DNA of 9,761 nt from Asaia bogorensis (lineage in GTDB: Bacteria; Pseudomonadota; Alphaproteobacteria; Acetobacterales; Acetobacteraceae): contig CAMBXJ010000123.1 of NCBI GenBank assembly GCA_945871455.1, forward strand, positions 1-9,761, in the 5' to 3' direction. Below are positions 1 to 6,578 of this stretch, piece after piece. Position numbers and translations under genes: made by a program. The notes under the pieces were generated by a model, which was given only the letters and a program-made list of their open reading frames with translations, was not told where the DNA came from and did not search any database. Position 1 is the first letter of the stretch; each line of letters starts with the position of its first letter.

Positions 1-282
1 TCGTCGGAGGACACCAGGCCAATCGGACCCACAGGTGAAGCGGATGCTTCGGTCGGAGAGCCGGCTCTGGTCGGGCTACGCCCTCCCGCCGCCGGATCTC
101 CGACCGCTCAGGATAATTGACGCTGACCGCTCAAGATAATTGTCGCCGGGCAAGTTCGCCGACGCGCTCTGGAGCTTCGTCTGTTCCCGCCCGGTTGACG
201 ACCAGGTAAATCTCGCCTTCGTGGCGCGCGCCGGCCAACCGGAGACCGACCGCGGCTGCTTGACGAAACCCAACCGGCCACC
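1..282. other. Unassigned sequence at left edge, containing IS21-type repeats
   Basis: No convincing gene is seen here. Readings on both strands are short and none resembles a known family. The stretch lies between the window edge and the istB fragment that begins at about 283 on the minus strand, and it contains the 18-bp repeat pair at 102-142. Bases 143-282 would be the place for the 3' half of istB, but after the FTRT motif the translation no longer matches that family in any frame. This looks like a deletion or rearrangement junction between istB and the element end. Confidence 0.4.
102..142. repeat. Two direct 18-bp repeats, candidate IS21-type end
   Basis: The sequence gaccgctcaRgataattg occurs at 102-119 and again at 125-142, differing only at the R position, with a 23-bp period. 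IS21-family ends are known to carry several short repeated transposase-binding sites. The repeats lie on the downstream side of the minus-strand istB fragment, where the right end of an IS21 element is expected. Assignment to IS21 is inference; the repeats themselves are directly visible. Confidence 0.6.
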
Positions 283-598
<316 letters not shown>

Positions 599-621
599 TA
601 CCGACCTGCGGAAAGGCTGAC
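599..621 (+). repeat. IS630 left inverted repeat
   Basis: Matches the reverse complement of 1747-1769 at 18 of 23 positions; shared blocks are TACC, ACC, GC, AAAG and CTGAC. Confidence 0.8.
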
Positions 622-688
622 TCTTTGAGGATTCCACCCGGCGCTGATTTCTGATTCGATGAGCCGTGGATCGATTCGCGGAGATCGG

Positions 689-1758
689 ATGAGCCGAGCA
701 TTGACGATTACACGGACAGAGCACACTGCGGCCGACCTTCGCTCGGCAGCGGGCAAGTGCCGGGACGGTGCGCAGGTGCGGCGACTGCTTGCGCTGGCGT
801 TGGTTCTGGACGGACGTCCACGCGCCGAGGCGGCTGTCCAGAATGGCATGGACCGCCAAACCCTGCGTGACTGGGTGCACCGCTACAACGATGGCGGGAT
901 CGACGGGCTCAAGTCGCGGCACAGCCCGGGCGCGCCGCCCGCCTTGACCGCGGATCAGATGACCGAGTTGCGGACGCTGGTTCTGGATGGCCCCGACCCG
1001 GCCACGCACGGGGTGGTGCGCTGGCGATGCCTGGACCTGCGCGCGGAGGTCGCGCGGCGCTTCAGCGTGACGGTGCACGAAAGCACCATCGGCAGATGGC
1101 TGCACCAGCTCAGGCTGAGCCGGCTGCAGCCGCGGCCCTACCATCCGCAAAAGGACCCAGACGCCGAGGAGGCTTTTAAAAAAACTTCGCCACTCCGCTG
1201 AAAGACGTCTTGCCCGCGGACGCTGCCGGCAAGCCCGTCGAGATCTGGTTCCAGGACGAAGCCCGCGTGGGCCAGCAGGGCAGCCTTGAATACATCTGGG
1301 CGCCCACCGGCTCGCGGCCGCGCGCGGTGCGGGACAACCGGCGGGACTCCGTTTATCTGTTCGGCGCGTTGTGCCCGGCCAGGGCGACGGGTGCTGCCGT
1401 CATCTTGCCTGCGGCCAACAGCGAGGCGATGAGCATCCACCTGGCAGAGATCAGCACCCAGGTCGCCCCAGGCGCGCATGCCGTGGTGATCTGCGACGGC
1501 GCGGGATGGCACCAAACCGGAGGCGAACTGGCGGTGCCAGGTAACATCAGCTTGTTGCACATACCGCCATACTCGCCGGAGCTGAACCCGATGGAGAATG
1601 TCTGGGACTATCTGCGAGGCAACCAGCTCAGCCACCACGTCTGGCCAACCTACGAAGACATCGTCCAAGCCTGCGCCACCGCATGGCGCTTCCTCATCGA
1701 CGATCCAGGCCGCATCCGTTCCATCGCAACACGGGAGTGGGCATGTGTCAGTCTTTGA
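689..1758 (+). CDS. IS630-family transposase, made by -1 frameshifting
   Basis: DDE transposase that cuts and rejoins the element at TA sites. Two frames: the first from 689 to 1201 holds the N-terminal helix-turn-helix part ([20 protein letters not shown]..., [18 protein letters not shown]), and the second from 1180 to 1758 holds the catalytic part. A -1 shift at the A7 run (1178-1184) joins them as [14 protein letters not shown], the continuous reading expected for the family, about 356 aa. Catalytic residues are D in WFQDEARVG (1255-1257), D in ICDGAGWH (1495-1497) and E in [10 protein letters not shown] (1594-1596). The last two lie 33 codons apart, as in the DD34E pattern. I chose ATG 689 over 659 because GGAG lies eight bases upstream and the family begins MSRALTI. 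Likely functional. Confidence 0.88.
1174..1185 (+). promoter_or_regulatory. Slippery run for -1 frameshift, TTTTAAAAAAAC
   Basis: Four T then seven A then C at the exact point where the first frame leaves the family consensus and the second begins. In the zero frame codons are TTT AAA AAA ACT. A one-base backward slip on the lysine codons gives AAC next, which restores KKNF. Either ribosomal slippage or RNA polymerase stuttering on the A run could do it. In the -1 frame a stop (TAA 1177-1179) lies just before, so the catalytic frame has no upstream extension of its own. Confidence 0.75.
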
Positions 1759-1769
1759 GCGGGTTGGTA
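1747..1769 (-). repeat. IS630 right inverted repeat
   Basis: Partner of the repeat at 599-621. It overlaps the last codons and the stop of the transposase (TGA at 1756-1758), a compact arrangement common in small insertion sequences. Confidence 0.8.
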
Positions 1770-1770
1770 T

Positions 1771-2031
1771 TAGCTGCCGAAGTTCGCGGTTCTCTCGTTC
1801 CAACGCCTTCAGCCTGGCAGCCATCTCCGTCGTCACACCGGGTGCACGACCGCTGTCGCGTTCAACCTTCTTGAGCCACTCATTGAGGGTCTGACCGGTG
1901 CAGCCGATCTTCGTCGAAATCGAGATGATCGCCGCCCAGCGCGATGGGTGCTCACGCTCGTGATCCAGAACCATCCGAACCGCACGATCGCGCACCTCGG
2001 GGGAAAACTTATTCGTCGTCTTGCTTGTCAT
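1771..2031 (-). pseudogene. 5' part of IS3-family orfA
   Basis: Codons 1-87 read [20 protein letters not shown]... with [18 protein letters not shown] and ERENRELRQ. This is the N-terminal helix-turn-helix DNA-binding part of IS3 OrfA. A good ribosome site (GGTGGAGCG) sits directly before ATG 2031. The reading then runs into the IS630 right end and continues as unrelated codons antisense to that transposase. The true C-terminal part lies at 529-598. It cannot make functional OrfA, but a truncated DNA-binding protein that acts as an inhibitor is conceivable. Confidence 0.85.
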
Positions 2032-2056
2032 CGCTCCACCTTCTCAGGAGTTGGAG

Positions 2057-2081
2057 CCTCCGACAAACCCGGGGCGGTTCA
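2057..2081 (-). repeat. Terminal inverted repeat of the IS3-family remnant (orfA side)
   Basis: Read on the minus strand from 2081, the sequence starts TGAACCGCCCCGGGTTTGTC and continues to about 2057, upstream of orfA. TG...CA ends and this GC-rich core are usual for IS3-family termini. The partner repeat is missing because the other end of the element was lost. The exact inner boundary cannot be fixed from one copy. Confidence 0.55.
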
Positions 2082-2188
2082 CAGCGCGGCAGCCGCTCCG
2101 CCGAGCCCCCGGCTCACCCATCCGAAGGATGATGCCGAAGCGCGCCGTGCGCTCCGGGTTTCGTGACGTCACGCTTCGGAGTGGAACC
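2082..2188. other. Spacer between IS3 end and small conserved gene
   Basis: No gene. It holds an 8-bp inverted repeat (ccgaagcg 2135-2142, cgcttcgg 2172-2179) enclosing a 10-bp palindrome GTGACGTCAC (2163-2172), just before the ribosome site of the gene at 2189. This could be an operator, but nothing else supports that. Confidence 0.3.
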
Positions 2189-2499
2189 ATGCCAAGTAAA
2201 TCGATCGGCGAGAGACCGATGACCGACGCCGAACGCCAGGCCGACACCGTGCTTTGCGCACAGCCGGCCACCCGACAATTCGCACAGGCCGCCCGGCCGA
2301 TCGTCGCGGCCGGGCACGGCGCTGGCATGATGCCGTCGCAGAACTGGCGGAATTGCAGGATCAGTATGCCGTCTGGCTGGAAGCGTTGCCGGACAATCTG
2401 ATGGACAGCGCCACCGCCGATGCCCTGCGCGCCCTCTACGACCTCGACCTGACCGAGCTTCAGGCGATCGACCCTCCGCGTGGGTTTGGCAGAGACTGA
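2189..2499 (+). pseudogene. Small conserved protein of unknown function, frameshifted
   Basis: Start ATG 2189 with GGAG seven bases upstream; reads MPSKSIGERPMTDAERQA, then leaves frame near 2240. The -1 frame then carries LRTAGHPTIRTGRPADRRGR, ARRWHDAVAELAELQDQYAV, and ends ...DLTELQAIDPPRGFGRD with TGA at 2497-2499. Adding a single base after ERQA gives ARHRALRTAG, which joins the two parts into one protein of about 104 aa. I recall similar small proteins with a GFGRD end in alphaproteobacterial accessory DNA near insertion sequences, function unknown. No domain is recognisable. A sequencing error or a real mutation could explain the shift; a slippery run is not visible at the break. Confidence 0.65.
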
Positions 2500-2564
2500 C
2501 CATCAACGTCCCACACTCTCCACGCCTCGCGCCCGCAGCCCCCCAGTGGGCATACCGCACCAAA

Positions 2565-2596
2565 ACGCAGAAGGCCCCCGCGGGGGCCTTCTGCGT
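2565..2596 (-). terminator. Strong hairpin terminator after the minus-strand gene block
   Basis: A perfect 32-bp palindrome: arm acgcagaaggcccccg (2565-2580) and its exact complement (2581-2596). Read on the minus strand the stem is followed by TTTTG (2565-2561), the U-rich tail expected for intrinsic termination. It lies about 120 bp past the stop of the flavoprotein gene. On the plus strand no T run follows, so termination of the gene at 2189-2499 would be less efficient. Confidence 0.75.
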
Positions 2597-2648
2597 GCGT
2601 CCCTGATGCATCTTTACTCCCGCGCGCCGATGCATTTTCTCTCCGGCG

Positions 2649-2678
2649 TTGACACGGGTCAAGCCCGGCAATGACGAG
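2649..2678. repeat. Short intergenic repeat-like sequence
   Basis: The stretch around gacacgggtcaagcccggca followed by atgacga resembles the widely dispersed 'gggtcaagcccgg..atgacg' intergenic repeats of alphaproteobacteria, with the core cgggtcaagcccg forming a small dyad. Only one copy is in the window, so repeat status rests on memory of the family. Confidence 0.4.
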
Positions 2679-2715
2679 GGGGCTGTGCGTGCGTCAATCT
2701 TTTGGCTGATGGGTA

Positions 2716-3732
2716 TTATGCGAACCCAGCCATTCCAAGATCGCGGTAGAACGCTGACAGCCGAACGACGTCGGTCCGGAACCAACCGGCGATCCAATGG
2801 TGATAGGCGTGGGCGGCCTCCTGCGCCGGGGCCTTGCCGTCCAGCACGGCGGCGATCAGGTGCCCGGCCATCAGCCCCGACAGCAAAGCCTTCAACACGC
2901 CATGCGATGACGTCGGATCGAGCGTCGCCGCCGCATCGCCCACCATGAACCAACCCGGACGCGCGGTCTCGGTGGCGAGCCGCCATGTCACGTCGGCGCC
3001 ACGCGGCGGCGTCGTCGCGGTCAGACCCCGGAATTCTTCAGGCACCCATCCACCGTCTGGAGTCCCATCCAGATACAGCCGGGTCCATTGATAGGTGCCC
3101 GGACGGACCCGAGCCGTCCAGGTCCAGCCGCTGGCGTTGCCCACCAAGGCCGGCGCCGCGTCACGGGTGGGACAAGTGCCCTCCGCATAGCCATACCGGG
3201 CCAGCAAGCGAGGGGACCGGGCGGGACTATCAACGCCCAGCAATCGGCCCAACCATCGGCTGCGGCCGGTTGCGTCGACCAGCATGCGGGCCGAGACCTC
3301 CCCGAAATCCGCCGCCACACCACCAGAACCCAGAACTCCCAAAACCGTCGCGGGCTGGCGCACATCCACCCCGACCTCCCGCGCTCGGCTTAACAGCAAG
3401 GCATCGAAATCGGCGCGCCAGACCTGGAAGCCGCTCCAGGGGCCGGTTTCGTCGCCACCAAACGCTTCGAACCGGGGCGGGCCACCCCATTCGATCCAGA
3501 TCCCGTTGTGACGAGCACCGATCACGCCGGCCAGCCGGTCGGCCAGGCCGAGTTGTGCCATCAGCGGCTCCACCCCGGGATGCAGGGTCTCGCCCGGACG
3601 CTCGCGGATGAAGCGGTCGCGCTCGATCAGCACGACGCGTTGGCCCCTTATGGCGCAGGCAATCGCGGTGGCCGCTCCCGCCGGCCCACCGCCCACCACG
3701 ACTACGTCGGCATCGATGCGTCGAGCGTCCAT
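2716..3732 (-). CDS. LodB-like FAD-dependent flavoprotein (quinone cofactor maturation, putative)
   Basis: A 338-aa cytoplasmic flavoprotein of the geranylgeranyl reductase/tryptophan halogenase-like group. The dinucleotide fold shows GGGPAG at residues 14-19 with the ribose-binding E37 (VVLIERD), then RPGETLHPGVEPL, and the second FAD motif GDAAATLDPTSSHG near residues 265-278. No signal peptide. The halogenase WxWxIP motif is absent, which argues against a halogenase. ATG 3732 is preceded by GGGGGATC and lies inside the last codons of the LodA-like gene, a 31-bp overlap indicating translational coupling. In known LodA/LodB pairs the flavoprotein is required to form the cysteine tryptophylquinone of its partner; the pairing suggests the same role. 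A plain FAD oxidoreductase is the alternative. Confidence 0.75.
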   Translation of the reverse strand: MDARRIDADVVVVGGGPAGAATAIACAIRGQRVVLIERDRFIRERPGETLHPGVEPLMAQLGLADRLAGVIGARHNGIWIEWGGPPRFEAFGGDETGPWSGFQVWRADFDALLLSRAREVGVDVRQPATVLGVLGSGGVAADFGEVSARMLVDATGRSRWLGRLLGVDSPARSPRLLARYGYAEGTCPTRDAAPALVGNASGWTWTARVRPGTYQWTRLYLDGTPDGGWVPEEFRGLTATTPPRGADVTWRLATETARPGWFMVGDAAATLDPTSSHGVLKALLSGLMAGHLIAAVLDGKAPAQEAAHAYHHWIAGWFRTDVVRLSAFYRDLGMAGFA

Positions 3733-6215
3733 GATCCCCCGTCGCGTTGCAGCACCACCTTGGTTCCAGCGACATAGGCGATGGCTTCTTCCAGCATCTG
3801 CACCCGCACCTTGTACATGTCGTTCGGCGCCGGAATTTGGTTGCCCCAACGGAAGACGTGGAACCGATAATACGGACCGGCGGCGAGCAGACCGCCGGCC
3901 TGCTGCCAGGCCTCGGTCATGCCCTCGTCGGGTTCGAGGAGCGTGCGGAACGACAGCACCGCCCAGGTTGCCTTGGCGGCGACGATCTTTTGCGGCGCGG
4001 TCCGAGCGTCATCGCCCATGCTCTTGGGATCGTCCTTGAAGGTCGGATCATGGATGCCCAAGCTCCAATACACCGCTGCCATGGCCATGATGCGGGCCTT
4101 GTATTCGGCAGCGTCGACCAAAGAGGTCAGCGCCGCGGTCATGGTGCCGACTAGGTCGATATAGTCGGTGCGCCAAGCGTCCATATACTCGACGTAACGG
4201 AACGCGCCGTTCACCAAGGTTGGGCCCCGCACGCCATCCCACGGCATCGGCTTGCCGTAGCGCGGGCTGGGGACGATCCCGATCTCCTCGTCGGTCATCG
4301 GAGCGATGGTCGGGTAGGGGTAGGCGATGCCGCCGGTCTGCTTGTCCGGCGCGAAGACACGCGTGGCGTCAGGGGCCACCCCAGGCCAATAGGCGCCCAA
4401 CGCGGCGCATAACTTGGCATCCTCGATGAACGGTGAGCCCAGCCCGTACCCGGCCAGGAATTTCTGCAGCGGCGCCTCACGATCCGAGTAGTAGATGCCC
4501 TGGCTGGTGTCCCAGCCGGGATCGAACAACCCGGGCGAGCCATCGGGCATTCCGGTTTTCTCGGTCATGAGCGCGCCGTTTGGTTTCTGCACCGGACCAA
4601 GGCCGGCGCGCGGTTCCGTCACGATGGCGGGCACGGTATCGTCGTCGTTGCTGAACCCGATCGGCAAGGTGATGTTCGCGGCAATCCGGGTCTGCGACAG
4701 GACCAAGGGCGGCATGGCCCACAACGCCGCGCGCACCGGTTCCGGCACCGTGTGCTGCCACCACAGCATCAGGTCGCGCTGCTTCACCTTGGGGTAGAAA
4801 TCCGGCAATCCGATCATGCAGTAGGCCGGCACATTCTCCTCGATTGCGTCGGCCAATTCCTTGCAGGTCGCCTTGACCCAGCCATCCCCGACGCCGTCGA
4901 TGTAATGCAGCGTGTTGTACCCACCCTGGCGGATGATATTGAGCAAATCAGGGTCGTGGTTCAGGTTGGTGATCGTTCCGTCGTCATTCACGCGATGGCG
5001 TATATTCACGTATTCCGGCGCCGGTCTTTGGGTGTCTTGCGAGGCATCGTCCATATAGCGCGGCACACGGGGGGCGCCGGGCACCGGCAGAACTTGCAAC
5101 GACGAGAGCAGAATATTCTCCGTTTTGGACGAATACCGGCCGTCCACCCGAAACGTCAGGTCCTTCTTGTCGTGTTTGGCCACCTCGATGATGGGCTGGT
5201 GCCGAGGCGTCAACACGCCGGGCCCGAACAGGTCCGCGTCGGACAGCGCCCCGATGTGGTTGTCCTTGATGGTAAAGGGGAATTCCTCCAACACGTCGCC
5301 GCGATACTCGGTCTGCATGCCGCGCAGCGCCAGGAATCGGTGGAACATCGCGATTTCGTCGTTGCGCAGGCCACGCTCGAACGTCACGTTCAGATCGAGG
5401 CCACGAATGCACTCCTTGCCGGAAAACAGCTTGTGCAGAGGCACCCAGAAGCGCCGCTTGTCGTCATCGGGCAGGCGATCCTGGGGTCCGAAACTGGTCC
5501 AGGTCCCGGGGACCAGAGCCGCGACATAGGCGGCATAGCGGCGCGGGACGACGCGGAACTGGAACGGATCGCTCTCAAACGTCGCGGTGAAATTGCGCGT
5601 CTTCCCATCAAACAGCGCCGGCCGCGTCCCCAATCGCCCAATCCCCGCTCGGCTGAAGCACAACTGCGCGTGGTGCCCATGCACTGAATCGGGTGCGTTG
5701 TTGTACTGAGTCGCGAAGACGACGAGGCCCAGCCGATAGCCGCCCGACCGCGCGCGCAACTCGTCCATCGACGGCGGGACGACGCCATAGACGAAATCCT
5801 CCACCGCCTGGATCTCGGACAGGGTCGGGAACCTTTTCAGGGGCACGCCGTTACGGTCGGCAACGACGGAGGGTGCGGCGAACGCATGATACAACAGGCT
5901 GCGCTCGGGGACCCGAGGCTCGATGGCACGCGTGGCCGCGATGTCGAAATCGCCGAATCCGGGGACCGTCCGGTCGATCCGGCCCAGTGACTGGGTCAGG
6001 CGAGCAGCAAGGTCGGCTGCATCCAGGTCAAGCTCCCCGCCGGTGACTTCCAGCAGGAGCGACCGCCAGCCGAGCGGTGCCAAACGTCGGCAGGCCGCCA
6101 GAACCCGGTCAACCAGCGGCACAGCATCGGCGGCGATCGACGGGAATGCGGCTCCGGCGGCCAGGGCTCCGAAGCCGGCGGTTGCAAAGCGCAAGAACGA
6201 GCGACGAGTTTCCAT
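3702..6215 (-). CDS. Tat-exported LodA-like protein (candidate quinone-dependent oxidase)
   Basis: 837 aa from ATG 6215. The start is chosen because a Tat signal begins directly: METRRSFLRFATAGFGALAA, ending near AFPSIAADA (residues 1-29). Residues about 140-420 contain conserved-looking blocks (HGHHAQLCFSRAGIGRLG, RNDEIAMFHRFLALRG) that I cannot assign to a named domain. The C-terminal part holds FIEDAKLCAALGAYWPGVAP, with D599 four residues before C603, the spacing of the essential Asp and cross-linked Cys in LodA (D512, C516). Candidate tryptophans are W610 and W659 (PMPWDG). The classical LodA N-terminus (AIGIARVGNS) is missing and the protein is longer than LodA (about 730 aa). The overlapping LodB-like gene is the best support. 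Substrate unknown; an amine or amino acid is a guess. Tat export would place a folded, matured enzyme in the periplasm. Confidence 0.6.
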   Translation of the reverse strand: METRRSFLRFATAGFGALAAGAAFPSIAADAVPLVDRVLAACRRLAPLGWRSLLLEVTGGELDLDAADLAARLTQSLGRIDRTVPGFGDFDIAATRAIEPRVPERSLLYHAFAAPSVVADRNGVPLKRFPTLSEIQAVEDFVYGVVPPSMDELRARSGGYRLGLVVFATQYNNAPDSVHGHHAQLCFSRAGIGRLGTRPALFDGKTRNFTATFESDPFQFRVVPRRYAAYVAALVPGTWTSFGPQDRLPDDDKRRFWVPLHKLFSGKECIRGLDLNVTFERGLRNDEIAMFHRFLALRGMQTEYRGDVLEEFPFTIKDNHIGALSDADLFGPGVLTPRHQPIIEVAKHDKKDLTFRVDGRYSSKTENILLSSLQVLPVPGAPRVPRYMDDASQDTQRPAPEYVNIRHRVNDDGTITNLNHDPDLLNIIRQGGYNTLHYIDGVGDGWVKATCKELADAIEENVPAYCMIGLPDFYPKVKQRDLMLWWQHTVPEPVRAALWAMPPLVLSQTRIAANITLPIGFSNDDDTVPAIVTEPRAGLGPVQKPNGALMTEKTGMPDGSPGLFDPGWDTSQGIYYSDREAPLQKFLAGYGLGSPFIEDAKLCAALGAYWPGVAPDATRVFAPDKQTGGIAYPYPTIAPMTDEEIGIVPSPRYGKPMPWDGVRGPTLVNGAFRYVEYMDAWRTDYIDLVGTMTAALTSLVDAAEYKARIMAMAAVYWSLGIHDPTFKDDPKSMGDDARTAPQKIVAAKATWAVLSFRTLLEPDEGMTEAWQQAGGLLAAGPYYRFHVFRWGNQIPAPNDMYKVRVQMLEEAIAYVAGTKVVLQRDGGSWTLDASMPT

Positions 6216-6240
6216 ATTCAGAAAAGCTTTCCCAGAAAAG

Positions 6241-6573
6241 TTACTGTTCACGCGATGCCCCGTGCTGTTGCTGGACCCGGGACAGGCAAACCGATCCGAC
6301 GCAGTGCTGCTTGAAATAAGCTGCAAACTTCTCCGCCAGCAGGTGGTAGGACGATCCTTGTTGGCCCGTTGCTAGATAGGCTTTTGCTGGCGGTAGCGGG
6401 TCCACATGGATCACGATGCCAACGAGCAGTACCATCACCACGGGGATGTAGATGCCGAAGTATTGGAATATGCGCCACCAGCCGTGCAGTTCGCGGCGGA
6501 AGTCCTGCCTGAAGTAATCCAGAAAGTCGGGCGATACTCGATCGGTGTCTCGGCGGTGTACAGCCATGGTCAT
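6241..6573 (-). pseudogene. 5' stub of a TAXI/TRAP-type solute-binding membrane protein
   Basis: Starts at ATG 6573 (MTMAVHRRDTDRV; ATG 6567 is an alternative) with GAGG overlapping the stop of the esterase gene five bases upstream. Residues 36-57 form one membrane segment (FQYFGIYIPVVMVLLVGIVI), followed by PLPPAKAYLATGQQGSSYHL and LAEKFAAYFKQH, the start of a TAXI-type periplasmic solute-binding domain. After about residue 90 (near 6304) the sequence no longer resembles the family and stops at 6241, leaving 110 aa instead of the usual more than 400. The lost part is replaced by the leader of the LodA-like gene, 25 bp further on. The fusion is most likely a deletion or recombination junction. 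Confidence 0.65.
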
Positions 6574-6578
6574 GTGCC

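Larger units (their letters stand above)
599..1769 (+). mobile_element. Near-complete IS630-family insertion sequence
   Basis: The element is 1,171 bp, usual for IS630 elements. Left end 599-621 begins TACCGACCTGCGG; the reverse complement of the right end 1769-1747 begins TACCAACCCGCTC. The two 23-bp arms match at 18 positions. TTA flanks both sides (596-598 and 1770-1772), fitting the TA-centred target choice of IS630/Tc1-type transposases, although the exact duplicated bases are ambiguous because the ends also contain TA. It carries one transposase with a frameshift signal and is inserted in an IS3 orfA. All three DDE residues are present, so it may still be active. Confidence 0.85.

Noticed and set aside
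2163..2172. GTGACGTCAC palindrome as a transcription factor site
   Set aside because: A 10-bp palindrome in GC-rich DNA is expected by chance often enough, and no adjacent promoter is seen.
2114..2986. Minus-strand open frame of 290 codons across the terminator and flavoprotein end
   Set aside because: It crosses a perfect terminator palindrome and runs in another frame of the flavoprotein gene; arginine-rich low-complexity translation.
2716..3732. Flavin-dependent halogenase
   Set aside because: Only the FAD motifs match; the halogenase WxWxIP motif is absent, and the coupled LodA-like gene gives a better explanation.
4752..5687. Long plus-strand open frame (311 codons) opposite the LodA-like gene
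   Set aside because: It is antisense to a much longer gene with a Tat signal, no recognisable family, and long shadow frames are usual in high-GC DNA.
6216..6326. Upstream start at 6326 for the LodA-like gene
   Set aside because: It would bury the Tat signal behind 37 residues and overlap the TAXI stub; ATG 6215 places the twin arginines at residues 4-5.
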